Shown: piece by piece, positions 1 through 23,791 of the stretch | How positions within the stretch are numbered: position 1 is the first letter of the stretch | Layout: each line of letters begins with the position of its first letter | Source of the DNA: Zhengitettix transpicula | Lineage: Eukaryota > Arthropoda > Insecta > Orthoptera > Tetrigidae | Assembly (NCBI GenBank): GCA_037074705.1 | Contig: CM073595.1 | Coordinates: 22,222,501 to 22,286,500 of the forward strand | DNA: 64,000 nt | Direction of reading: 5' to 3' | Made by a program: the position numbers and the translations under genes | Notes under the pieces: model-generated | The model's database searches: none | What the model was told of the DNA's origin: nothing | The model's input: the letters and a program-made list of their open reading frames with translations, nothing else

Positions 1-270
1 ATCGATTCATTGAGGAAGTCTACTTATTCCCTGGAATTTTAAAAACCAATAGAATTCAAGGATAAAATTTGGGAAAAGCCTTTATTCAACTGTCTTTTTA
101 TTTATTGTATTAGAAAATAACTCTAGTGTAATCAAATCTGTTGACGTATTTCCAAAGAAATTACCATTGTTTCGTTTCTCTCTGATGAAGTACTGACACT
201 GAAATCCTGTTTCAGTTCCGTACAAGTAAAAGAATCGTTAAGGAAAGTAGGTTTTCCCAGTGTAACTCCT

Positions 271-427
271 GGATAAAGTTTTCTCGGGATTCCAACCGGG
301 TAGCGTCGTTTAATTTCCACAACGTTTCGATGGCTTCTTCAGGTGAAGACGATGGCGGTGCAAGCCATCGAAACGTTGTGGAAATTAAACGACGCTACCC
401 GGTTGGAATCCCGAGAAAATTTTATCC
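271..427. repeat. Near-perfect 66-bp-arm palindrome with hammerhead-like core
   Basis: Arms 271-336 and 362-427 are inverted copies, 65 of 66 bases identical, around a 25-base centre that contains a small hairpin (CTTCAGGTGAAG). Each arm holds CGAAACGTTGTGG and CGGTTGGAATCCCGAGAAAA. The core TGAAGA-hairpin-GAAACGTT resembles the hammerhead-like repeats elsewhere in the window but has G in place of the leading C. The open frames read across it on both strands are mirror shadows, not genes. Confidence 0.85.
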
Positions 428-1704
428 TAAAATAATCGTGTTTCAACACCATCATAATTCAGTGTTATCCTTGACGGTGGAACTTTTTTTAAAAATTACA
501 TTTGTTAAACATATGTCGATAAGCAATCATCTTATAAATAGAAGTCGTAAACGGAACCAATAATAGAAACTCAAAATTTTGTTTGTGTCTGTGTCGCATC
601 GTGGCAACGTCGGACACCTCTCACCGTCGCTCCTGGCGCGTGCTATAGTATTAATAAATTGATGAAGGACACGATAGCATCAAAAGTGATAGCCTATTGC
701 AGATGCTCTAAGCAATACAATAATATTAAATTTCTTAATTAATATTGAAGCAAATATTTAATATGGGTTCGTAAGAATTTCCTGATTTCCTAATGCGTTT
801 AGCAACGCTATTCGATGTTAAATGAAGAGTTCAACTGGCACTTCGTTTGACACGTTGTAGTGCCGTTCAGTAACTTCATTTCGGGTAAAAATCAAAGCCA
901 TAAAGGCTTGTGACTGATTACGGCATTGTCTATTCACGAGTTAGTAGAAACATGTCTCACCAGCAGAAATAGCTCTTGTAGGCCTTTCGAGGAATAGAGA
1001 AGTGTTGCTTACGAAACACGCTGCTCCTAGACCATTGTTCCACTTCACTACGTACATTTAATTGTCCAAGGACGCTGTTGTGAAATCTATATATTTATTC
1101 CGGCTCAAATATATATAATATGGGTCATATAGAGCAGACGTATGTTTATCTGCAGTTTATCCAGCATTTCATTTATAATTAATACTTGAATATGAATTTC
1201 CCCAGCTACGAAAAACGTTGAATTATTTTTTTTTGTGCTGCATTCCAATATCATTCTGGATGTCCTCCGTTACTCAATTGTTTCTCGAGGCAGCAGCAGT
1301 CTAAATCTAGAATTGTTGACCCCTACAATCCACGCGATTGAAAATTCAGATATCGTATCTGGACCTGTGATATTACAATTCACGTTGTTGTCAATACAGC
1401 CCTTCCGGAAAATTTAATTTACAAAACAAACTGCAGAAGATCAATCAAAAGCTATACATTTACAAAAATAAATACTGAAGATATCACAAAAACGAACACT
1501 GCTTTATCCGTACACCATTCAAATTTAAACAAAAAAAAATAAGCATCCTAATAAGATCAAAATAAAATTATTATAACTAATTTATATCTATAAAAATAAA
1601 GAAAAGCGTACGATTACCAGGAAAGATAGAGCGTAATTAGCGAAACGTCATGCTAAAATGTTCCTCTTCCAAAGTAAAACAGTATTATTGTTTTTGAAAA
1701 AAAA
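428..1704. other. Intergenic or upstream-intron DNA without recognised gene
   Basis: AT-rich. A short piece near 575-600 (GTGTCGCATCGTGGCAAC) resembles the inner part of the MITE at 1705-1900 and may be a relic copy. Nothing else supported; no kinase N-lobe exon seen. Confidence 0.4.
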
Positions 1705-1900
1705 TATATAGTCCTTTTTAAATTAGAAGTCTTCATGCGGACAGAGAGACTGTTGCCACGTGCGACACACGACTTATAAATCTCGCTGAAAACATTAGAG
1801 TAACACTGCTGTTGTTCAAGCGTTGTGATTGGTTGATTCAAGATTACGCCCCTCGCGGGAGCTATCCACATCGGTCTTCTAATTTAAAACAGTATATAGT
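1705..1900 (-). mobile_element. TIR MITE, copy 1
   Basis: About 195 bp with roughly 30-bp inverted ends around TATAGTC..TTTTAAATTAGAAG. The reverse strand carries CCTCGCGGG, a CCAAT pair (CAACCAATCACAACGCTTGA) and AAGTCGTGTGTCG, shared with copies at 32161, 46540 and 48309. No coding capacity; probably a cut-and-paste transposon derivative. Confidence 0.75.
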
Positions 1901-2541
1901 CTTGAATTAAATTACTCTTCATGTATGTGTGTGTGTGTGTTATAACGTGAGTGAAGAAATTTAATTATTCGGACAGTGACTAAAACTGAATTTTCAAACT
2001 ATTTTCTGTGCATTGGGTTCATTGAACGTTAAATGTTGACTGTTGAAAGTAGAAATAAAATCTAATTTGGCGGTCACTCGTTTAAAATCTATATATTTGT
2101 TGTTAGCTTTTAACAAGTAACGTGCCATAATCAAGCTAAGATATTTAAAATACAAAGACTAAAAACAATCTGTACAGTGTACTTCGTATTAACAAAAATA
2201 TTCAAATTGTCTTTAGTTTTTATATTTTAAATATCTTCGGATGATTGTGCCACGTTATTTGCAGATAGTTACCAACAAGTTAATTGATTTGAAACAATTC
2301 ACCGTCAAAATAGGTTTTATTTCTATTTTCAACTATTTTCTGATATAATTAGGTCATTTTTTGTCAATATCCGTCATTCTTGAATTCCTATTGACTTTAA
2401 GATATTTAACAATTATGTAATAAATATATCTGTTCTAATTTAGATGAAAAGTTGATCTACTTATTGTATTTTTTATTTTCAGGTTTCAACTTAATTTATA
2501 TATATATATATATATATATAGTTATTTATTTATTTATTTAT

Positions 2542-3667
2542 TGTAATAAACAATCATGGAAGTTTTTATTTAATTTAATTTTAATTTAATTTGCCCCACG
2601 TTGTGGTGACATTATGTAATAAACAATAATGGAAGGCTTTTTAATTTAAAGAATTAATAATCAAAAATTAACAAACAAAATGTTTATTTATTTTGTGGCA
2701 ATAAAGATAATTACAACAAAATTTGAGATCTTTCTCTCTCTCAGGGTTTCTACTGGGTTTGATAATGGACACAACAAATTGATTTAAAGATCTTATTAAC
2801 AAACAGCTCACATTTTACCTAAACAATATGTCGATAGAAAGAAATTTAAAAATAAAGAAATTAACTCTGATTGAAACTTTAAAGAGATCGAAATCTGACT
2901 TTATCCTTTAATTAAAGTTTACAATTAATCATTAGTTTTGGTTTTGTTACTTACGTAGTGTCCAGCTGGTACCAGCATTCTTTTTGGTTTCGGAAGTACA
3001 CTATGGCAAACTTTTACACTGATTCTGAATATTGACTCAAAGATTTTACACTATTGAAGTTAAAATTGTTAGGCTCCCAGGAACTCGGACGATCCTCCTG
3101 AATGTCAGCTATCTGATGTCTGCTTGCCTTACCGGAACCCTATGATTCTTAGATTTATTAGTCTTTTACCGAATTGGACGTAAACTGCAACGCAGCTCCT
3201 TGAAGATTTGTTTTAACTGTTTATTTTTTCGGAGCGAACTAACTTTTCTTTAGCTCCTTTCTGTAGACGTAAACTGCTCTTACTTTCCACTATTTACGCT
3301 GCAATACTTGCGGCGTGAATGTTTTCTTCGTATTAATTTACAACTTTAACTAGTTATACATTGACGATGTCTAGTCTCTGCAAAAATTATATTTCTTGTT
3401 CTGCTCCTCATAATGTATTTCCGCCACCAGCTCCTAACAATCTTTCTCCGCTAACCAACAGTTATATTACTTGTTCTGCTCCTCACGATGTTTTTCCGCA
3501 AACTGACTCCTAGTTCTCCCGAGTATACGCTCTTTTTTACTTTTCGACAAAGCAAGTGAGCTCGCTTTTCCATTGTCGCTTTGTTCGATCAGACCGCTAT
3601 AATGGATTTTTCAAACAATTCAAATTTTATGTCTAAACAATTAATGGCCTAATTAATTGGAATTACA
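2542..3667 (-). mobile_element. LTR-like element, minus copy
   Basis: On the minus strand it starts TGTAATTCCAAT at 3667 and reaches ATTACA at 2615, then a primer-binding-site-like CCACAACGTGGGGC, then a second ATTACA end at 2542. Homologous along its length to 36494-37648 (for example ACTGGTACCA and ATAAAGTCAGATTTCG). TG..CA ends plus the PBS-like sequence suggest a solo LTR with adjacent leader, or a small non-autonomous LTR element. No gag or pol seen. Confidence 0.55.
3385..3515. repeat. Short imperfect tandem repeat, two units of about 75 bp
   Basis: TTATATTTCTTGTTCTGCTC (3388) recurs as TTATATTACTTGTTCTGCTC (3462), each followed by CTCA(T/C)(A/G)ATGT.TTTCCGC. It lies inside the LTR-like element. 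Confidence 0.6.
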
Positions 3668-4985
3668 ATATATATGTATATATTACGACGTAATGAAAAA
3701 CTATTATGATATGCCGAAGGCGAATTCAACTACAAATTTAAATAAATGTTTTTAAGGAAGTAATTTTTTCTTTCTTACGTGACTGATTTACTGCAGTATT
3801 AAATTAAAGAAATTGATACTTTCATAAATGAGCTGAAAGAAATACTTATTCAAAGAAAATGACGCGGTCACAATAATTTTTAAAGCAACAGTTTACATAA
3901 GAGCTCGTTGATAGTCAACACACGTCACGTCGTATGAAATTATATCAAATCCCTGTCGTTTCGAACGTGAGATCCGTCGTTGCTGCCAAAAGCAGCGTCT
4001 CTTTGATTTGCGTCGGTAGATTCGTGTGTTTGTTGGAGAGGCCACGCATAATATCGACATTCTTACCCTGTCGATTTGTCATTCCTGACGGCAGATCGAA
4101 GAAGTCTGTTCTCCTTCCGTAATTGAGCAACCCCATTTTTTTTTTCAATTTAAAATGTTTTACGTTGTTGACATTATCGTACATTACACGTTTGGAGCAT
4201 TGGAATTAATGCATTTGGTACCATGGTTCCGCTTCATTTAGGAAAGATAAAAAAAATTCTTAGAGTTATACAGTAATTTTATCTATGGGTTAAAGAAACA
4301 TCTTAAAATTTAGTGATATCTCAAAATATCTGTCAGAAGTAATGTTCTGTTGTGTCACTTTCTGCACGGATTTATGGATCGCTTTCAGCTATAATTTACG
4401 GCGGCGGGCCTAGCATCTTGAATCACTTCATGGCATGACTTTTAAATTAGAATACGTAATTGGGGGAAGGAGGACCGGGACCGTGAGTTTATCATGATTT
4501 GGGACTTCCGTGGTTCCCCGGAATCAATCAGGAAAATTCTCAGCTCTGATTCAGGGCCTTGGCCTCAATCTTCCCAATTTCATCAGAAAATGGCTTACAC
4601 TACAAATCCAATGCCATGTGCCGTGTAAAACAGTTGTCAGTCTGATTTTGTGCAGAACGGAAGGGAACGTCAGGGAGACTGAAGGTCAGTCCTTTAAATT
4701 TCCGAATCCTTAAGTGGTATTCACTTTGGCGGTTGTTGAAGACATGATCTGAAATTAGAATAACATTTTGTCGACCTTGTACACCTTCGTAAATTACGAA
4801 AAACAAAAAATGTATAGTATGAAATGTTAATTTTATAATTCCACATTTTTGTGAGTTCCAATTAATAGAATTTCATATTTCTTCAAAACGTTTATTAAGT
4901 ACCTTCAACTTCCAGTCAAAATATATAAAATATAATTTCTATGTCAGGACCTAAATCGAGATTTACAATTTATATATACAAGTAA
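3668..4985. other. No gene recognised
   Basis: Short open frames near 3934-4184 (both strands) and 4510-4806 overlap each other on opposite strands and match no family known to me. Otherwise AT-rich unique-looking DNA. Confidence 0.4.
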
Positions 4986-5004
4986 AGCATCAGGATGTAA
5001 AAAT

Positions 5005-5110
5005 ATCGTCCGCACCATGAATCGAACACTGGACCTCCGTTTACCGGGCGGAAGCACGACCAACTGAGCTACCCGTGTCGACTCCAAATCCGGTGCAAAA
5101 CTCGTTAATC
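5005..5110 (-). mobile_element. tRNA-derived SINE, 5' part
   Basis: The minus strand reads GGAGTCGACACGGG followed by box A (TAGCTCAGTTGGTCG), CGCCCGGTAAACGGAGGTC and box B (GTGTTCGATTCATGG). The same GGAGTCGACACGG leader precedes the tRNA-like part of the copy at 63735. It lacks the folding of a functional tRNA acceptor end, so it is a SINE and not a tRNA gene. Confidence 0.75.
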
Positions 5111-5135
5111 CATTACGCCTGATGCAGGCTCACCT

Positions 5136-5330
5136 ACAAAATCAAGTCTGTTTTATTTAATCGATTTAAATACAATAAACAAATTAAAAATATCAATGAC
5201 AATTTGTAGACAACTATGGTAATTGCAAAAACAAGACTATTTTATTTATTGGATTTAAATACAATAAATAAATTAAAAATATCAATGAACAAATATTTTG
5301 ACAATTTGTATACGACTATGGTAATTTCGG
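5136..5330 (+). repeat. Tandem duplication, two units of about 90 bp
   Basis: GATTTAAATACAATAAA(C/T)AAA and CAATTTGTA.AC.ACTATGGTAAT occur in both units (5136-5224 and 5225-5330), the second with a small insertion. AT-rich, no coding. Confidence 0.75.
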
Positions 5331-5482
5331 AACGGTTACTAAATTATGAATTAGTCAATATTTGTTGGCTGATGCAAAACCATGGGGTAAAATATATATT
5401 TATTATAATAAAGTATTTTGAGAAAAATTGTATTTCAATGAGTGAAAATGCGTCTGCTACCTTGACACTTTGTTTTTTAATT

Positions 5483-16890
<11,408 letters not shown>

Positions 16891-17172
16891 CATGCCCCAA
16901 CTTTGTCATGTCTGTTTCATGGCCTTAAATTGTTGTAATTTCCTTTATGAAATATCAATAATTTTCTACCTTCCCTTTTCAAACCCAGGTAAATCTAGAG
17001 CAATTTCACATAAAGTTTGAAGATATAGCTAAGGACAGCTTCCATTTTATATCATGTGCATTGATTGGGTTGTTGAATCATTGAATTATAAATGATGATG
17101 ACTGCATCTTCCACAATTTCACTCTTGTCCTGCTCCTGATCTGTAGGCTGTTCCATACATACTGGTAGCTTT

Positions 17173-17178
17173 AATAAA
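17173..17178 (+). terminator. CaMKI: Candidate CaMKI polyadenylation signal
   Basis: AATAAA 283 bp after the CaMKI stop at 16890, the first such hexamer downstream. Further AATAAA copies follow in this AT-rich DNA, so the choice is tentative. Confidence 0.35.
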
Positions 17179-20100
17179 CTCATGCTTATGAAGTGAAGTG
17201 GATTCAGAATGCATGGTGATTGATATCAAATGGGGGAAAAGAGGCAAACTTCAAAAGTAAGACATGGTTGAAATTTACATCAGTATGGCACTTAAAATTT
17301 ACCATACTTCAAATGTCTTCAAACTTTTAATCATGATATATGTGCCATCTTATTTGTGCGCTCATAACTTATTGAGTGTTTTACTCATTTTTATTAGATT
17401 GCTAACTTACAGTCTTTCAGAAAACTTGTAAATATTATGTGGCATTCCAGTTTGAAGAAGTATCCACACATATCAATTTGTATTTATATGTAAAGAAGTA
17501 TGATGAGGGAAAGTCTGGATAACATTCATGATTAGGGACATTTACGGTGTATAAAATGTGAGTTAAAGATCTAAAATTGTTGAATTTTTAAAATGATCAC
17601 AACCATAAATTAAAGTTAATATGGCCATATTTCATGTACTAGCCTTAAATAGAACAAATATAAGAGACTTTATTTCCTCCAAAGAGGATAATGTTAAAAT
17701 TAAATATGAGAGGGTTATATGATGATAAATATTTCTGAAGTGGTAATAATTTAAATTGTTTAATCACAAAAATAATTTTGTGTGTTTCCATCAATAACTT
17801 TCTGCCATTAAGGTTTTGATTACAGGATTGATGCAAATAGAAATTACCGTGATAAATGAAGTCAGTAACATTAAGTATAAATTTTGTTTTACACACCTAA
17901 TATTATTTTTTAATACATTCAAAGTGGTTTAATAGTCATCCCTCACCCTTTATATCTGAAATCTTGGTATCTATTTTTTCATCTTCTTCTTTATAATAAT
18001 CTAAGATGGTTGTGTGAGATGAAAATTATTTTTCATTTCTTTGAGTATCTAATTTAACCAATGGTGAATGAAATGGGAACAGATTATATTTAGGTGCTAG
18101 AGATTAATAATGTAACTCCTTAGGCATGTTTTACAAGAGTGATATATGCATATATGTTTAATGTACTTATCTATTTTACACACAGTGAAATATTAAAGAT
18201 AATGTTGTTTCATCTATATACATATATATATATATATGAAAACAAAACCAGTCATTTTGACAATAATAGAAAATTCAACAACTACATCCTTAATTGAAAT
18301 TGTGCTTTATTCTTCACATACTTATTAAATATGTGGAGCTTTTGGCATATTTAAACTGTTTTTATAGTAATGCTATCTAAAATAAGGATTGGTTTTCATT
18401 ACTGGAAAGTCAGAAAATCTGTTTTCCTTTAAGAAAATACAGTTTTACTATTATCTTATTATTCCTTCAGCAAATAATAATAATACCCTGATGACCTTCA
18501 AACGTAGTTTCTTCCAATAAATTATGTTATGCTTCAATGATATCCTTCTCAACAAAACATCTCAACTAAATACATATCTTGCAAAATTATGTAATTAGTT
18601 GAAAATTATACTACAAGTTAATCTCATTTTCACTTCAATTGTAATAAGAAATTTTGCATTACAGGGATACCAGGGTATAAAATTTTAAACTGTTTAAGTT
18701 ATAAATTTATCAGTAGTTAATAAGAAACTGGAAAGGCACACATGTCTTTTACTCCAAATAACACTTATTGCATATTGGTTCAATATATAATACTAATTTT
18801 TAAATATGTATTAATTTTTTTGGATTTAACATTCATTACTAGTATTTCATTATTAATGTCACCTCTTATGATGAGTGAGGATTGTAATGATGGACTTTCT
18901 AACATTTATTAAATTGGGATAAATTATTGTCTTGTTAATATGAGCATCAAAATTTATTGAGAATAAATAATATATTTTTATTTCTTTTATGGTAAAATTA
19001 TAAGAATAATATTAATAAATGTTTAACCATATTAGTTTATTTTTATATTTCTCATTGTTTCTTTTAATTTTTACTGTATTATAAATGAATTTTTCAATAA
19101 AATGGCACAAACTGTGTGTACAAAGATTTATTGTGAACAATATTTTATGAATAATTTATTATAAAAATTTAATTATTATATGAAATACTGGAGACTCAGA
19201 CCCAAAATGTCATGATGAAGGTAACATGACCTATTAATTCTTAACTGTGAAACAACCTTATTGGTAGCATTTGGAATTCAAGATTTTGACCATAATTCAA
19301 TTGTAAATTTATCCCAATATTCAATAGTCATTATAAATTACCCAAGTTACAAAAAGAAATTTAATACATCAAGTTTTCAAAAGTATAATTCATATTAACA
19401 GATATTTGAACATAAACACAATATGTAATATTGAAAAAACTGAAATCAAACATGTTTGTTTTGAATTTGTCTTCCTCTTGGCTATAGGCAGAAATAACTA
19501 TACTCATTGTAATTTGTATAATTATTTTAGTAAAATATTTGCACAGATTTTTACAAAATTCATTGTGGAAGTCACTTAACTTAATCATAGGGATTATTTT
19601 GTTTTAAAAAAGGTTTCATTTCTTGCTAAGAGGAAATTCATGCCACCTCTCCAATTTTAAAAGTTTAATCAAAGTATGAATTAGTTTATGACTGCAATAA
19701 TTCATATCATCTAACTTAGGAAGGGCATCAATGTTAATTTCAATATCTCAAATATTTCTTATTTGAATCACACTGTTTATTCAACAGAACATTACATAAA
19801 TGAAAATGTATCAGAAGTGGATAATCCCATTAGCTATTTAATAATACTAATTGTTATATCATTAAAGCAAAAAAGAACTTATTCTTACATAAGTTTTATT
19901 TAATGAATATACTTATGATTTATCATTATATCAGAGGCATGGTATATCTCTGGGGAAAACATAAGACTTAAAAATCCTAATCGTAATCAAATGAATGAAA
20001 ATAAACTTTAAAATTGATACATTCCTTATTAAATGGGTTATATTAATACTTTAGATGATGTAGTTTCGGTGTTTGTTTCAACTGTTTATAATGATTTAAT

Positions 20101-21489
20101 GAAAAGTTAAGTTAAAATGAACTTTTTTTAGCTTCAAATTAAATTTTGTAAATATACTTGAGGATTCATATAATTTTGATGATCTTAGAGCTTCTTCCCT
20201 GCTCAGTATGTGCTAAATAAACTACTGTACTGAAGTGTGGTCATTTGTGATATTTATTGAGGTGAACATATAGCATCCAGCCTATCCCTTTATATATGTT
20301 GAGCTTAATGAGCATATAATGTAAAAATGATATTTAGTGACTAAAAAACATAGAAAAATAAGACCTTTTACTATTTGCCAATTGAGGACTGAAATCTTAT
20401 CTCTGAATCTAGGTCTACAAATAACAATGCAGCGTAGACATTGTTCTATTACACATTTGTTTAATCAACAGCCACAAATGTAAATTCATATCATTGTATT
20501 TTTATTTCCAATGTTTTATATTAAGGACGGATGCATGAGTTAATTATGCCAATTAAAGCTTTAAAGTGATTTACAAAATACATATTCTGAATGGATGTAA
20601 ATTCTATATATTTTGAGTGTGCTTAGAGCTAAAAATTACATCGAAAGTTAGGAAGTGTTGGCTGAATTTTTATACCATACTTAAAAAAATTAATCACATG
20701 AAACAAGTAAAATATAGATTAACATTTTAGTAACTTTCTTACATAAATATTTTAAATAATTTTAGTAACTGTATTTTGTAACAAGGGATAACCAGTCTAC
20801 AACAGCAAAATCTATAATTAATAGTATACAAGTGAATTAAAATATTATGTGAATCATATGCAAAAGACATTAATGCTACACATATATTTGAATAATTCTC
20901 TCTCTAATTATTATCAAAACATGAATTCTATTCTTACTCAAAAGTCTGGTTGCCCTAGTACTTACAGTTTTGAATTATATTTTTAAGTTAATTTTAGACA
21001 TTAGTAGTTTTCATAAAATACATTGACATTTAACTTCTCAATGCTATTTTGAATTACTAATGTTTACTCTTCAAATATATGTATTTTAATTAAAAAAATT
21101 TAGTTTAAGAATTGTATGGGCTTTGTATTTAAATATTAGCTTAATGGTAAAATTTTGTATTTAAAATGTATGTTAAAGAAAATATTTTGCCTTTGCTACC
21201 TTACAGCTGCTTTTTTTTATATATATACAAGTACAATTGTTCTTTAAATATTGTAATCATATGCAATTATTGAGTTTATATAACACCGAAAGAAAAAGAA
21301 AAGTAAATTGTTAAATAAATTAATAATATATTCTCTGAAGGATGTTTGGAGCCTTTTTACTTTCAGTGATTTTTTTACTTGTGTAATATTATTTGATTCT
21401 TTCCAAATCCTTAAAGCCTTGCTTATAAGGATTTATGGGAAGTGACTATTCAATTCTAATTAAAATATTCCTCATTTGGATAGGAAAGA

Positions 21490-21700
21490 GAGAAAGAGGG
21501 CAGTTGACTTACGTTAAATCAACAGATAATGTAGTCAGCAGGGTCAAAATAAACAAGGGCCTGAGCCCCGTTCTTCATGACAGTAAGTCTGAACTGAAGA
21601 AAGGGACACAGGCTCTGGAAAATTTGAAATTTTATTTCATCCTTGCTGACAATATCACCTGTCAATTTAAGGTAAGTCAACTGCCCTCTGTCTATCCAAA
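21490..21700. repeat. About 200-bp inverted repeat
   Basis: GAGGGCAGTTGACTTACGTTAAAT near 21495 is mirrored by ATTTAAGGTAAGTCAACTGC near 21665, with further inner pairing (GATAATGTAGTCAGCAGG vs CCTTGCTGACAATATCACC; GGGCCTGAGCCCC vs the GGGACACAGGCTC block). Folds into one long imperfect hairpin; MITE-like, non-coding. Confidence 0.7.
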
Positions 21701-21755
21701 TGTGATAGACATTTCCTATCGAACTGAGGTCATCAATTTGATCGTCACATTTCCT

Positions 21756-21796
<41 letters not shown>

Positions 21797-23603
21797 GGCT
21801 CTGATAAATCTTACTCACTACTGGGAAATCATAGTATCCGGTAAACTGTATATAAATTTTGATAATCAATTGTAGTTAAAATGCTATGTGTTTCTGGTTT
21901 TCAAATATATTGTCATCAAGTGGGTTTAAGTGATGTTAATCAAACCAGCACAAAACCTGCAATCATTTCAGGCCTAGATGCCATATTTGTACTGTGTGTT
22001 GATGATGTAAAATAATGTGTACAGTTATAATTTACATGACATTTCCTTATTTTATGTTTCATAAATAAATTTAACTTGATGAAAATGCATATTGGAATTT
22101 TTAATACAACATATAATGAAATTACCTGAAACAGAATCATACAAATAATTATAAGTGTTAAAAATATCATACAAAAAAATATTTGTTTCAATGTGTCATT
22201 AACCCCAAATATTTAGGTATACATATTCTTGATAACTGATTACTAATATTTTGTTCAACTTTGTTTTTTAACTTATCTTTACCAAAAATGATGAATGACA
22301 TTAGTGGTACCAAAATAGAATACAAATAATCTACATTATGTAAAAACAGTCTGCTTTTACCTGAGAAGTCTTTTAAAAAATTAAAATATAAGCTTTAGAT
22401 ATAATTTATTATGAGTTATATCAATTGCAGTAACTATGTTAAAACATAATTTCAGATTTATTTTAAATATGATACATCTTTTGAAATCAATCCTATAAAT
22501 ATTGTACTGCACTTTTATTGAGCTTCAACCTAAATGTATTTATATACTTGTAATTTGCATTAATATATAATTCAAAATGTGTTAGTTGTATTTGTTTGAC
22601 CTTCATAAAACTATTTCTCACTGTGGTTAAAGTGTACTAAAGTATTCCCAGATAAAATATTTTTACAGAAATTTTCTAGTTTTGGGAACATCAGGAGTCC
22701 TACATTCAAGAATTAGTAAAGAGATTTTATCAATTTGTGTCTTGTTCAACATACAGCTCTGATTATGGATATGTATATAATTAAATCAGATAAAGTGCAA
22801 GAAAGTTGGAATAAAAGTAAGATGATGAATACTGAATAGATATTTATAATTGATAACTGCTACATCTTACTTTATAAACAAATACACTTACTGTTTAGAA
22901 ACTATATCTAGGATTAAGATATAATTATTTTTCCATTACGTATGGTACATATTGGAATAAAGGCAAAGAAAGTATTATTAAAAACTCCCATTTTGAACTA
23001 TTCGGAAAAGAAAACAACATATTGCTTTCATTATAAATTTAATCATTTATTAGAAGAGCCTTTACAATTATGAGTGGCTCTTTTTTACATACTTATCACA
23101 ATTAATTGTATATATATATATATATATATATATACATACATTATTTTTACCATAATAATCAGTATATATCAGTACTATCTTTACAAGCATTATTATTATT
23201 ATTATTATTATTGAATACAGTAGCTGAACTGAACAATATTACTTGAATAGAACATTTCATTATTATAAATGTTTCCAACTAAAACAATAAGTGTAAGTGC
23301 AATAATGCATTTACTGATGGTAGAATTGATTTTAATGTGTTATTAATTAAGTAATGCTGTCATTGAATTACAAAAATTTTTTGACAGTCTCTAATTTTAG
23401 CTTCATAGTCTTTGTTAAATGTTTCAATTATTCTTTTTTTTTCATGCAATACATTAATGTGTAGTGAATAAACTGAAAAATCTTCAGTAATGTATAAAGA
23501 TTTTGATCACAAACTTGTTAATGCATGATATATTGAACATCGTAGTTAATACTTTCCTCATAACAATTTATACTGCACTTTTTAAAGTTATGAGCTTCAG
23601 GAT

Positions 23604-23612
23604 TGTTTATTT
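23604..23612 (-). terminator. Candidate hyaluronidase polyadenylation signal
   Basis: AATAAA (complement) only a few bases beyond the TGA stop. If used, the 3' UTR would be very short; other AT-rich hexamers lie further on. Confidence 0.3.
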
Positions 23613-23614
23613 TT

Positions 23615-23791
23615 TCATGGCAAATTACTTATTTCAGTTAAATTTTTCACGAGTGGTCCCAACTCATTATCTACATAATCAGCTAATGCATCACATTTTG
23701 CTTTGGTGTTAAGATCTTTAGAGCTTCCCCAGATTATTGCTCCATTTAATTGCATGTCTTTGACTATCGTGAGTGAATTATATAAGTCATC
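23615..23791 (-). CDS. Hyaluronidase terminal exon 6
   Basis: Acceptor TTTTCCAG, then DDLYNSLTIVKDMQLNGAII, WGSSKDLNTKAKCDALADYV and ELGPLVKNLTEISNLP, then TGA (complement of 23615-23617). The WGSSxDxNxxxxC block and the final cysteine are conserved; NLT is a possible glycosylation site. There is no C-terminal EGF-like domain, as usual for insect forms. An AATAAA begins within a few bases after the stop, in the A-rich run just 3' of it. Confidence 0.95.
   Translation of the reverse strand, partial: DDLYNSLTIVKDMQLNGAIIWGSSKDLNTKAKCDALADYVDNELGPLVKNLTEISNLP

Larger units (their letters stand above)
16891..23614. other. Intergenic DNA between convergent CaMKI and hyaluronidase
   Basis: 6.7 kb, very AT-rich, including whatever 3' UTRs the two genes have. 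Contains (AT)n at 21758-21794 and 23109-23134 and a (TTA)n run. A locally palindromic segment at 21480-21700 has two inverted blocks (GAGGGCAGTTGACTTAC / GTAAGTCAACTGCCCTC). No gene seen. Confidence 0.5.

Noticed and set aside
132..563. Mirror-image open frames sharing EIKRRYPVGIPRK on both strands
   Set aside because: Produced by the 66-bp palindrome at 271-427; no independent coding evidence.
5005..5110. Possible tRNA gene on the minus strand
   Set aside because: Box A and box B are present but the acceptor stem does not close and the leader is shared with another copy; a SINE explains it. The same holds at 34325 and 63735.
23181..23213. Possible functional (TTA)n element
   Set aside because: Simple microsatellite of low complexity with no further support.
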